Assembly: GCA_031415695.1 (NCBI GenBank)
Contig: JANOSH010000056.1
Coordinates: forward strand, 179,596 to 243,595
From: JANOSH01 sp031415695
GTDB lineage: Bacteria > Actinomycetota > Acidimicrobiia > Acidimicrobiales > Ilumatobacteraceae
DNA: 64,000 nt
Reading direction: 5' to 3'
Part shown: positions 34,230 to 44,000 of the stretch, piece by piece
Position numbering within the stretch: the stretch's first letter is position 1
Layout: each line of letters opens with the position of its first letter
Notes under the pieces: generated by a model
Database searches by the model: none
What the model was told of the DNA's origin: nothing
The model's input: only the letters and a program-made list of their open reading frames with translations
Made by a program: the position numbers and the translations under genes

Positions 34230-35225
34230 ATGGAAGACTTCGCGTTCTGGTCGGTCATCGCGTTCGCGCTTATCTTCGACTTCGTCAACGGTTTCCACGA
34301 TGCCGCCAACTCCATTGCAACCGTCGTCGCGACGCGGGTGCTTACCCCGGCCCTAGCGGTTGTTTGGGCAGCCGTCTTTAACTTCATAGCGTTTCTCGTA
34401 CTCGGCACCGCTGTTGCGAAGGCCATCGCCAAAGGCGTCGTGCAGCCATCAGCGCTTACTATCGGCGTTGTTTTTGCGGGGCTCGTAGGTGCCATTTTCT
34501 GGAATGTGCTAACAGCCTGGCTTGGGCTGCCTTCGTCTTCGTCGCATGCACTGGTTGGTGGCATGGTCGGCGCTGCCGTCACCGCTAGCGGCGGCCACGT
34601 AGTGCTGCTTGACGGCCTTCGAAAGATCGGCGTCTTCATCATTTACTCGCCGCTGATTGGTATGGCTCTCGGTTTCACGCTCATGGTAACGGTCATGTGG
34701 ATTGTTCATCGCATCAAACATCCGAAACGGGTTAATCGGGTATTTCGTTCGCTGCAACTTGTGTCGGCTGCAGCGTTCAGCCTCGGGCACGGCGCTAATG
34801 ATGCTCAAAAGACTATGGGCCTGATCTTTGCTTTGCTCATTGCAACCGGGCGAAACACTGGCAAGGGAGACGTGCCTACGTGGGTTGTGTTGTCGGCTCA
34901 TACCGCCATTGGCCTTGGAACGTTGTTCGGTGGTTGGCGCATCGTTCGCACCATGGGTACCAAGCTCACCAAGTTGCAGCCCATGGGTGGGGTGTGCGCC
35001 GAGACAGCGGCGGCGCTCACCTTGTTCTTCACGTCCGCTAAGGGTATTCCGGTGTCGACCACTCACACCATCACTGGTGCCATTGTCGGCGTCGGTTCAG
35101 CCGAACGCTTATCGGCTGTTAACTGGGGTATCGCCCGGCGAGTCGGCTGGGCCTGGGTGCTTACCATTCCTGGTAGCGCCGCCGTTGCTGCTGTGGTCTA
35201 TTTCGTCATCGATCTGGTCAACTGA
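34230..35225 (+). CDS. PiT family inorganic phosphate transporter
   Basis: A 331-residue integral membrane protein. The two inverted PiT signatures are visible: FDFVNGFHDAANSIATVV near residue 15, and SLGHGANDAQKTMGLI near 190. PSSSSHALVGGMVGA and VSTTHTITGAIVGVG are the paired Ser/Thr-rich loops. It couples metal-phosphate uptake to protons or sodium. It is the core gene of the phosphate operon and probably low-affinity. Confidence 0.93.
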   Translation: MEDFAFWSVIAFALIFDFVNGFHDAANSIATVVATRVLTPALAVVWAAVFNFIAFLVLGTAVAKAIAKGVVQPSALTIGVVFAGLVGAIFWNVLTAWLGLPSSSSHALVGGMVGAAVTASGGHVVLLDGLRKIGVFIIYSPLIGMALGFTLMVTVMWIVHRIKHPKRVNRVFRSLQLVSAAAFSLGHGANDAQKTMGLIFALLIATGRNTGKGDVPTWVVLSAHTAIGLGTLFGGWRIVRTMGTKLTKLQPMGGVCAETAAALTLFFTSAKGIPVSTTHTITGAIVGVGSAERLSAVNWGIARRVGWAWVLTIPGSAAVAAVVYFVIDLVN

Positions 35226-35234
35226 GGAGGGCTC

Positions 35235-35411
35235 ATGGACCGTCGCGCTGTCTTCTTCTTCCTAGCGGCTTGGGCATGTCGTGAACTCACGCTGCACACA
35301 CCAACCAACCTGCGGTATGTCGGCAACATCATGGTGATCTGGTTGTTGATCCTGGGCATTTTGTCGTGGCTTGATTACACAAGTCGCCGTAAGTCGAACA
35401 AAAGGTACTGA
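35235..35411 (+). CDS. Small membrane protein in the phosphate operon (58 aa)
   Basis: The frame MDRRAVFFFLAAWACREL... has 58 codons, with a strong GAGGAGG at 35224-35230, 4 bases before the ATG. There is a hydrophobic N-terminus and a second helix near residues 34-50 (IMVIWLLILGILSWLDY), then a basic tail RRKSNKRY. Position and ribosome site suggest a membrane partner of the Pit transporter. No family recognised. Confidence 0.6.
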   Translation: MDRRAVFFFLAAWACRELTLHTPTNLRYVGNIMVIWLLILGILSWLDYTSRRKSNKRY

Positions 35412-35437
35412 CGCTGGGACCACCGCTCTGTCGTTCG

Positions 35438-35786
35438 ATGACACAGCGACTGACCGGTGTACTGGCGGGTTGTTTGCCTGTTGCCTCGGTCGTTGCTATG
35501 GACCCGGCGGGCTGGTCGCCGCTTGGTCCGGCGAAATGGTGGCTGGTCTCGACGCTTGCGTTTGCGGCTATTGCGGCTGCTGTGTGGGAGGGCGTTCTTT
35601 GTTGTCGATAGCTCCGACGGCAAAACATGGTCAAAGACCGACGTTCAGGCCCTTGTCAAGGAGCCAATTGGTGGACTTTCGACCGTAGTTGTCACCGACA
35701 ACACGGTGGCGGTGACGGTTGTTCTCCAGCCGACCTCGCCGTTCGAGTTGCCGAAATCGGTCGTACTCGTTGGGACCCGTCCGTAA
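35438..35786 (+). pseudogene. Fused remnants of two genes
   Basis: From ATG 35438 a frame of 57 residues reads like the N-terminus of a polytopic membrane protein (MDPAGWSPLGPAKWW near residues 21-35, then a hydrophobic helix) and stops at 35611. In another frame, from about 35595 to the stop at 35786, a sequence FFVVDSSDGKTWSKTDVQ reads like the C-terminus of an unrelated secreted protein with a BNR/sialidase-like repeat. The two pieces meet in different frames, so a deletion has probably joined an O-antigen-ligase-like head to a foreign tail. Confidence 0.45.
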
Positions 35787-35816
35787 AACATCTCCACGTA
35801 GCGTCGAGATGTGGAC

Positions 35817-35834
35817 TGTACTTATTTCCGTACA
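35817..35834. promoter_or_regulatory. Candidate HipB operator 1
   Basis: TGTAC-N8-GTACA, a perfect inverted repeat of 5-bp arms with an 8-base spacer, lies about 60 bp before the antitoxin gene. The spacing equals that of the E. coli HipB operators (TATCC-N8-GGATA), though the arms differ. Confidence 0.5.
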
Positions 35835-35879
35835 TCGTCGGGAAGATGTCGAATGTACCGATTTCAATACGGATGTCCG

Positions 35880-35895
35880 ATACGCTGATGCGTAT
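35880..35895. promoter_or_regulatory. Candidate HipB operator 2 over the start codon
   Basis: ATACGC-TGAT-GCGTAT is a perfect inverted repeat that overlaps both possible hipB start codons (35888 and 35894). Binding there would block transcription or translation of hipBA, as expected for autoregulation. Confidence 0.45.
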
Positions 35896-36136
35896 GGAAA
35901 TCAGTGCCGAATTCATCAACCGAGCCCCTGCTCGAACCGCCTATCAGCTAGGGCAAGCGATCGTGGCACGCCGTCGTGAACTCGGGGTTAGTCAACAGGA
36001 ATTGGCTGTCGCGCTCGATGTGCATCGCCCTCAATTGTCCAACTTGGAAAACGGTGACGCCACGTTGCAGATGCGGCTCCTCTTTGAGGCGTTGGCAGAG
36101 TTGGGCCTCGAAATCATGGTGCGCGTGAAGCCGTGA
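35894..36136 (+). CDS. hipB: HipB-type antitoxin, XRE-family regulator
   Basis: An 80-residue HTH protein from ATG 35894; 35888 would add two residues. GQAIVARRRELGVSQQELA and LDVHRPQLSNLENG form the Cro/CI helix-turn-helix. The tail GLEIMVRVKP is like the C-terminal strand of HipB proteins. It overlaps hipA by GTGA. It probably neutralises HipA and represses the operon at the two inverted repeats upstream. Confidence 0.85.
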   Translation: MEISAEFINRAPARTAYQLGQAIVARRRELGVSQQELAVALDVHRPQLSNLENGDATLQMRLLFEALAELGLEIMVRVKP

Positions 36137-37362
36137 CCGAGGTCCTGTTGGTTGAATTGTACGGCACGGTGCTCGGTACCATCTCGGGCGCGGGCAAGAA
36201 AATGCTGCTGGAGTTCACCGATGAGGCTCGCCAGCGTTGGGGTGCGTCGTCTCCGATTCTGTCCTGTGCCCTGCCGATTGGTTCTCGCGCCGTCGATGTG
36301 AGCAGCTTCGTGGCGAACCTCCTGCCCGACAACGAGCATCTGCGAGCAGCTGTTGGCCTGGTCCATGGTGTACATGGTGAGGACTTCTTTGGTCTGATCG
36401 GTGCCATCGGTATGGACTGCGCCGGGGCAGTTCGCATTGGAACCGAGACCAGGTTCGCCGAGGCGCGCACGGTGAGTCGAAACCTGCTGTTGTCGGATGC
36501 TGATGTTGCCGAGTTGATCCGCGCCCTGCCTCGACGGCCGATGGGTGCCGCTGCGAATGTGCGGGTGTCGTTAGGCGGTGCGCAGGCAAAATTGTTGCTC
36601 GCTCGTACGCCCGATGGGTGGGCGATGCCTGTCGATGGTGCGCCGAGTACCCATATCTTGAAGCCCGAACCGCTAGACATGACGCGCGGGTACGCTGCGA
36701 ACGAGGCGTTTTGCATGGGTCTTGCCCAGCGTTGCAATCTGACGACCGTTGCGTCCGGTGTAGTTGGTTTCCAAGGCTGGGACACGTTCGTGGTCGAGCG
36801 TTATGACCGCGAGGTCGACGTCGACGGTCATGTGACAAGGCTGCATCAGGAAGATTTCTGCCAGGCGCATGGTCGCTTCGGCGTCGAGAAGTACGAGGCT
36901 GTTGGCGAGTCTCGCCTAGGTGAGATGGCGCTAACGCTCAATGAGTGGGCTCGCCGATCGGACGGCTCGGACCAGTTGCTGCGTTGCGTTGTGTTCCACG
37001 TCGTGATCGGCAATGCCGATGCGCACGATAAGAACTTCGGACTGTTACATCGTGCCGATGGCTCGGTGCAACTGGCGCCGATGTACGACGCAACGAGCAC
37101 GATGTGGCGAGCATCGACCATCGACACCCTTGCTTCATCCGTGAACAGCGTGAAGCGCATCGAGGCCGTGACTGCCGGTGACTTCATCGTCGACGGCAAG
37201 GCCTGGCGAGTGCGTCGTGCCGAGGCGGTTGTCGCCGACATTTTGGAGCGGATTTCGGTTGAGCTGGCATCGGCGTGTCTGGACTCGTCAGTTGATGAGG
37301 AAATGGTAGGCCTCATGCAAACTCGGTGCTCAAAGCTACTGAACCAGATTGCGGGACCTTGA
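36133..37362 (+). CDS. hipA: HipA-type serine/threonine kinase toxin
   Basis: A 409-residue kinase starting with GTG. It shows the N-terminal subdomain with ANLLPDNEHLR, the Gly-rich SLGGAQAKLLLA, the FVVERYDRE and HQEDFCQAHG motifs, and the catalytic/metal block VIGNADAHDKNFGLL with YDATST after it. These are the residues of active HipA, which phosphorylates glutamyl-tRNA synthetase in E. coli. No frameshift or lost motif is seen, so the toxin is probably functional. Target not proven in this organism. Confidence 0.9.
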   Translation: MTEVLLVELYGTVLGTISGAGKKMLLEFTDEARQRWGASSPILSCALPIGSRAVDVSSFVANLLPDNEHLRAAVGLVHGVHGEDFFGLIGAIGMDCAGAVRIGTETRFAEARTVSRNLLLSDADVAELIRALPRRPMGAAANVRVSLGGAQAKLLLARTPDGWAMPVDGAPSTHILKPEPLDMTRGYAANEAFCMGLAQRCNLTTVASGVVGFQGWDTFVVERYDREVDVDGHVTRLHQEDFCQAHGRFGVEKYEAVGESRLGEMALTLNEWARRSDGSDQLLRCVVFHVVIGNADAHDKNFGLLHRADGSVQLAPMYDATSTMWRASTIDTLASSVNSVKRIEAVTAGDFIVDGKAWRVRRAEAVVADILERISVELASACLDSSVDEEMVGLMQTRCSKLLNQIAGP

Positions 37363-38050
37363 CGTTGTAGCACAAATGTTGGGCGAGATTTGCCATCTTC
37401 TTCGACCTCGGCGGCTCGACCGGGCTCGGGGAGCGCACCAAACAAACGCGGCGCAAACTCGCCGCGCACGTCGAGTCCTGCCGACGCAAGCGCACCGACG
37501 CGGGTGGCCTTGGCCGGTAATCCCAGCCGTCAAGCCCAGCCGCTTTATAGGCAACCCGACGTTCACCGGCGAGCACGTCAAGGGTATTCCACCCGGCCAG
37601 TGGCGTACGGAGGGGGTGCTTTCCTGCGGGTGCGTCGCAGAGCAGCTCGATTTCGGCCAGCACAGCAATCCGCTCTGCCTCCAGACATCTCTTCGAGTTG
37701 TTCGACGAGGACATCAGAGAACCAACCTCGGCTCGGTCGTTCGGGAGCCAGCCGCCGCGCCTCACCGACGTGCGAGCTCGGCGGCCTTCGCCTCGACCGC
37801 TTCGACCGAAACGCCAAGTTTGGCACACACGTCGGTCAGCAAATGCTTGCGCGTGCGGCCGGCGACCGTGTCGGCCGCGGACTCGATGACGGTACGAGCG
37901 GCCTCACGCATGCGCCGGAGATCCTCGTCGACCCGCTGCTCCGTCCCGACGACGAACGCATCGCACGACTTGTAGCCCTGCAGTCATGACCCGTGCACAA
38001 AAAGGCCTGGCGGGCGTCTACGGTGAGCCATATGCGACGGGAGTGCATGT
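37363..38050. other. Decayed coding region between hipBA and the giant kinase
   Basis: About 690 bp without a convincing intact gene. On the minus strand coding-like segments change frame, for example one reading LPAKATRVGALASAG and EPGRAAEVEEDGKSRPT near 37370-37520, and one at 37762-37983. Long plus-strand frames here are compositional and rich in Arg/Ser. This is best read as degraded genes. No hairpin, tRNA or insertion end was recognised. Confidence 0.4.
37762..37983 (-). pseudogene. Short helical fragment lacking a start
   Basis: A 73-codon frame reading GTEQRVDEDLRRMREAARTV and then LTDVCAKLGVSVEAVEAKAA. A stop codon precedes it directly, and the first ATG (37911) lies 24 codons in, giving at most 49 residues. 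The composition and codon use look coding. It is probably the C-terminal remnant of a longer protein; family not recognised. Confidence 0.35.
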
Positions 38051-41000
38051 ATGACTGAGAACGTCGCGGCTGAGGGAGACCTGGTGCCTGAAGTCGCCCG
38101 ACTGCGGCGGCGGGAGGCGGCGCTCGCAGGGGTGTTGCGGGCGGTAGCTGACGGTAGCGATCTGGAGACGGTGCTGTTTGAGATCGCCCGGCACGCTGCG
38201 GACCTGTTCGGGGGATCGTTCGCCAACGTCTTCTTGGCCGAGGGTGAGCAGATCGCGGCGTACGCCTACAGGTCGGGGCAGGTCGGAGCGGAACGGTTCC
38301 ACAAGGGGCATCGAGCCTACCGCGACGTGTCGGCGCTGTCCGAGGTGTTGCGCGACCGGGTGGTGATTCGCTTCGACGATCAGTCGACGCTCACCGAGCC
38401 CAGGTACGCCCAATCACGTGAGGCTGCGATTGCCGTCGGGGGGAAGTCGGCGCTGTACGTGCCGCTGGTCGGCAACGGACCTGCGCTCGGCGTTCTCGTG
38501 TTCAAGGGCATCATCGAACCGTTTACCGACGACGATGTGTCGCTGCTGCAGGCGTTCGCCGCCCAGGCTGCCAACGCCGTGACCGCCGTGCAGCAACGGG
38601 CGGAACTCGAACAGCGCAACCGTGAGTCGGCCGAGGCGCTGGAGCTGCAGACGGCCACCAGCGAGGTGCTGCGGCTCATCGGTGAGCATCCCGGTGATTT
38701 GGAGACCGTGTTCAACGGCATTCTCGATCGGGCGATCGCGCTCTGCGATGCTGACGCCGGTGCGGTCTCCCGCCCGTTCGGCGACCTCAATCGCATCGAG
38801 TTCGCCCGGGGTCATCGCAGTGACGTGATGCGTGGTGAGTTCCCTGTTGCACGGGCGGAACGGTTCAAGTTCGACGACTTCGTCACGGCGGCCACGGCCT
38901 CCGACAATCCGTTCTGGTCCGAGTACGCGGCGCGGGCAGAGATCCGGTCCCACATGTCGGTTCCGCTCGTTCACCTCGGGGAGTATTCGGGCCACCTGAC
39001 GATGTATCGAAAGGAACTTCGCCCGTTCGAGGACAGCAAATGGGAGATCCTGCAACGCTTTGCCGACCAAGCCGCGATCGCCATCTCGAACGCCCGGCTC
39101 TTCAAAGGCCTCGACGCAGCCCTCGAACGTCAGACGGCGATGACAGACATCCTCGACGCCGTCGGCACTGCTCGCACCGATCTGCTCCCGGTGTTCGAGA
39201 CGCTGGCCCGGAACGCCAACCGGCTCTGCGGAGGCACCGGTGCCATCGCGTTGGTCCGTCAGGGAGATTCGCTGCACGTGCTCGCGGGCGACGTCGATGA
39301 CGAACGGCGGGACCGGCGCGACGCAGTTCTCGATATGAGGTTCGCCATCGATCGCGGCGGACCGAGCGGCGAGGCTGCCCTTACCGGGCAGGTCGTCCGC
39401 ATCGACGACTGGGGCGATATCTCGGCCGACCGGTATCCCGACACGGTGTCGACGCGCCAGCCGGGCAAGAGTGCGCTGGCGATCCCGATGGTGCGCAACG
39501 GTGACGTTGTCGGCGTCCTCGCCTTCACCCGCGCCACGGGCCCGTACACCGACACCGAGGTCGAGCTGCTGCAAACCTTCGCCAACCAGGCCGCCATCGC
39601 GGTCGACAACGCCCGGCTGCTCCGCGAGATCGAGGCTCGCAATGCCGACCTTGGCGAGTCGCTGGAGTTGCAGACGGCGACGAGCGACGTACTGCGACTG
39701 ATCAGCGCGCACCCCGGTGACCTTCACGCGGTGATGGCCGGCCTTGTTGCGCGGGCAACACGGTTGGTTCGTGCCGACCAGGGCAGCGCGTTCCGTCTCG
39801 ACGGCGATCTCGTGCAGTTCCTCGCCGATAGCAACTTCCCAGACCAGATCGGAACCCGTCACCCGGTGGCGCCAGAGATCATCGACGCCCTCATGGCCTC
39901 GCGTGGCCCCCTATTGTTCGACGACTACCAGGATCTCGTGCGCAACGGACTCGCCTCGCAGGAGCTCATCCGCGACTTGCGCAGCGGCATGGGAGCACCC
40001 CTCTACGCCGATGGCGAGCTGTACGGCTCGCTCAACGTCAGTCGTTTCGACGTCCGTCCGTTCACACCCGATGATGCGCGTGTGCTGCAGGCGTTCGCCG
40101 ACCAGGCAGCCGTCGCTATCACCAACGCCAACCTCTTCAACAACCTCGAGCAGTCGCTGACGCTCCAAACGGCCATGACTGAGATTCTCGACGCGGTCAG
40201 CACCGCGCGAGTCGATCTCCAGCCGGTCTACGACGTGATCGGGCATCACGCCAGCAGGGTCCTTGGAGGGCACTCGGTCGTCATGGCCTTCCGCGAGGGC
40301 GATGAACTCGTCGAGGGTACTCCGATCGGAGTAGACACCGAATCGGCGAGGCGGCTCAGTCAGCCGGGGAAACGTTCGCCGATCGACGAGCGGTCACCGG
40401 TCGGGTATGCGTGCCTCCACGGTGAAGTCGTGCACGTTCGGGATTGGTCGGCGATGCCGGACGACTTCTTTCCCGACGCAAGCGGCCGCCGTGATGACTC
40501 GAAGGCGTCGCTGGTCGTGCCGATGTTCCGCAATGGCGAGGCGGTCGGCATCGTGGGATCCATGGGTCCACATGTCGCGGACGTGTCGGACGCAGAGGTC
40601 GCGCTCCTGCAGACGTTCGCCAATCAGGCGGCGATCGCCGTCGACAACGCCCGCCTGTTGCGCGAGATCGAAGCCCGCAACACCGACCTCGCCGAGTCGC
40701 TGGAATTGCAAACGGCCACGAGCGAGGTGCTCACCCTGATCAGCGCAAACCCCGGTGACCTGCGGGTGGTACTCGATGGCATCGCGGCCCGTGCCGGCGC
40801 GCTGTGTGGCGCCACCCAGGGAAGTGTTCTGCTGGTCGACGGTGATGTCTTGCGGTTCGAGGGCGAGTGGCCCGGTCGCGCCGGCGTCATCGGGCGTGAA
40901 GTCCCGATCGCGCAGGCCGGCATCAACCTGAAGGCCCGTGATCAGCGGGCCCCGGTGTTCGTCGACGACTTCATGTCCTTCGCATCGAAACGAAACGACC

Positions 41001-44000
41001 CGGTCGCGCTGTCATTCGACCAGTTCGCCGTCCGCAGCTTCGTGACGATCGCCCTGTTCCGCGACAACACGTGGATCGGCAACATCAACCTCAATCGCCA
41101 GGTGGTCGACCCGTTCGACCCGAAGGTCGGCCCCGTCCTCCAGGCGTTCGCCGACCAGGCCGTGCTGGCCATCGCCAATGCCCGGCTTTTCAACGACCTC
41201 GATGCGGCGCTCACCCGCCAGACGGCGAACGCCGAGATTCTACGAGTCATCAGCACCTCGCCCGGCGATCTCGGACGGACACTTCCCGCGATCAGCCGCG
41301 CCGCTCGGCAGTTGGCCGATGCGCGCGACCTGGCGATCACGTACGGCGACGACGAGCAGCTCACGGCCTGGGATGAAGAGCGAGGCTTCCGAACCGTGCG
41401 TGGGGCGGAGCGACGGGCCATCTCGAACCGGATCGCCAATGAATCCCGTGCTACCGGGCGACCGATCCAGCTGGTCGGTCGCGTCGCCGACTGGCACGCC
41501 GACAACCCGACTTCCGCTGCGCTTGCCGAGGCGGATGGGTTCGTCGAAGCCGCGATTCTCTTCGTGCCGATGCGCGGCAACCTCGGCAAGCAGGGCTTCA
41601 TCATCGTGCGACGAGATGTGCCGGTCATGTTCTCCGACGACGAGGTCGCGCTGCTCGAGGAGTTCGCCGCACAAGCGGTCATTGCGCTCGACAACGCCGA
41701 CCTGCTGACCGCGTTGGAGGCGCGCAACGTCGACCTCGCGCAACGCAACCGCGAGGTGAAGGCCGCGCTCGAAGAGCAGACCGCCGTGGCCGCCGTGCTG
41801 CAGACCATCAGCCGTTCGGCCTTCGACCTCGATACGGTGCTCAACGAACTCGCCGCGCAGGCAAATCGGCTCGTCGACGGCTACTTCACGACAATCAGCA
41901 TGTACCGCGACGGCCGGTTGTTGCACGCCGCTGGGTCGGGTCGGTTGGACGCGACGACGCTCGATTTCGCCAGCGTCAGCGACGGTGCCGAGGAGGTGAT
42001 CCGCAGCGGTCGGCCGCGATACATCACGTTGCGTCCCGACGGGCCGGTGGCCTCGATCTCCGGCTTCGCCCAGGTGCTCGACAGTCTGGACGGGCAATCA
42101 ATCGGCGTCGGAGTCATTCCCCTGATGAGTGGTGCCAAAGGTCTCGGCTCCATCCACGTCAACCGGATTGGCGAGGGTCGATTCACCGATGGCGAGAAGC
42201 GGCTGCTGCAGACGTTCGCCGACCAGGCGGTGATCGCAATCGACAACGCCCGACTGTTCCGCGAGCTGGAGGAGCGCAACCGCGAGGTCTCAGAAGCGTT
42301 GGAGCAGCAGACGGCCATCGCCGAGGTGTTGGAGATCATCAGCAGTTCCCCGACCGACCTGGAGCCCGTGCTCAGCCAGGTGCTCGGCATCGCCGCCCGT
42401 CTCTGCGATGCCGACACGGGTGTCGTGTGGCGGCGAGGCGACGTTCGCTATCACGTCGGTGCCAGCCACGGCTTGAGCGCCGAGCAGGTCGCCGGTGCCG
42501 AGGACTCCGACTTCGCGGTGGGCGTTCCGCATGTCGTCGAGCGGGCCGCCGAGGGACAACTGATGCGCTGGGATTTCGACCTCGACGAGTATCTCCGCAC
42601 ACACACGACGTACAACGACGTCACGCTAGCGAGCGGCGCGACCCTCCCAGGCGACGATGAGCAGGTTTCGCGTTCGAGCCGTGAGTTCGTTCGGTACGTT
42701 CCCTCCAACGCCTACCTGATGGTGCCGCTCACCCGGCCGGGCAGCTTCTCCGGGGTGTTCTCGCTGATGCGCTGGGACCGCCGCCCGTTCACCGAGCGCG
42801 ACGAGGCGATCGTGCAGACCTTTGCCGACCAGGCGCTGATCGCTATCGAGAACTCGCGCCTGTTCCACGAACTGCAGGACTCCAACCGCGAGGTGAGCGC
42901 CGCGCTCGAACAGCAGACCGCCGTCGCCGCCGTGCTCCAGACCATAAGCCGCTCCGCCTTCGACCTGGGCGCCGTGCTCAACGAGTTGGCTGAGCAAGCG
43001 AACCGACTCGTGGCTGGATCGCTCAGCGGTATCGCGCTGGTCGATACAGGCGCGATCTACTCGTCGTCGGCCGAGCATCGAGACGACCGCGGACTCGCCG
43101 CGCCGTGGATGGTCGACCTCGACGCCGCCGCCATGTTCGCCAGCCGCGGGCGGCCGAGTTGGGTGACATACGCCGATCGCGGAGCCTTGTCGGACAGCGC
43201 GCTGCTGCACCGGCTCTTCGGCGAGTTCGGCCCGTTCTGCATGGGCGTTGTCCCGCTCATGCGTGAGCGCGGTTCGTTCGGTGCGATCTGCGTGTATCGA
43301 GCCGGCCTTGGGCGGTTCACCGAGTCGGAGCAGCAACTGCTGCAGACGTTCGCCGATCAGGCCGTTATCGCGGTGGAGAACGCTCGCCTGCTTGGCGAGC
43401 TGGAGGACAGCAACCGGGAGGTAAGCGCCGCGCTCGAACAGCAGACGGCCGTCGCCGCCGTGCTGCAGACCATAAGTCGCTCCGCCTTCGACCTCGACGT
43501 CGTCCTGAACGAGTTGGCCGAGCAGGCCCATCGCCTGGTGAACGGGTACAGCACAGTGCTGAACGTCTACCAGGACGGCGCTCTCGTGGCGGCGGCAACC
43601 GTCGGAGACGTCGACGTTACAGTGATCAACGAGGCAATCCAAGTGGTGTCGCAGGTCATCCACGATGGCCGAGCCCGCTACGTCACGGCTCGCGTCGACG
43701 AGCCGCCCTGGATCGGGACCGCGTTCGCGGCAGCGGTCACTTCACGGGGTGAGCAGGCGATATCGTTCGCCATCGTCCCGCTGACGAGCGGCAGCGACAA
43801 CCTCGGAGCGGTCACCGTCACCCGGCGCAGCGAGGTCCGTTTCACCGACGCAGAGAAGAAGCTCCTGCAGACCTTCGCCGACCAAGCGGTGATCGCCATC
43901 GAGAACTCGCGCCTCCTCGGCGCGCTGCAGGCCAAGACCGAGGAACTGGAGGTTGCGTCGCGGCACAAGAGCGAGTTCCTCGCCAACATGTCGCATGAGT

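Noticed and set aside
37349..37989. Long plus-strand frames of about 200 codons between hipA and the kinase
   Set aside because: Sequence is low-complexity Arg/Ser/Ala with no domain pattern, two such frames overlap each other, and better coding-like sequence lies on the minus strand. Treated as composition artefacts.
38414..39862. Minus-strand frame of 482 codons inside the giant kinase gene
   Set aside because: It lies entirely antisense to clear GAF modules and mirrors their repeated pattern; high-GC genes often leave the opposite strand open.
41746..43500. Repeats in the kinase gene considered as CRISPR or mobile repeats
   Set aside because: They are in frame, spaced by whole GAF modules, and encode the conserved linker, so they are protein-coding repeats.
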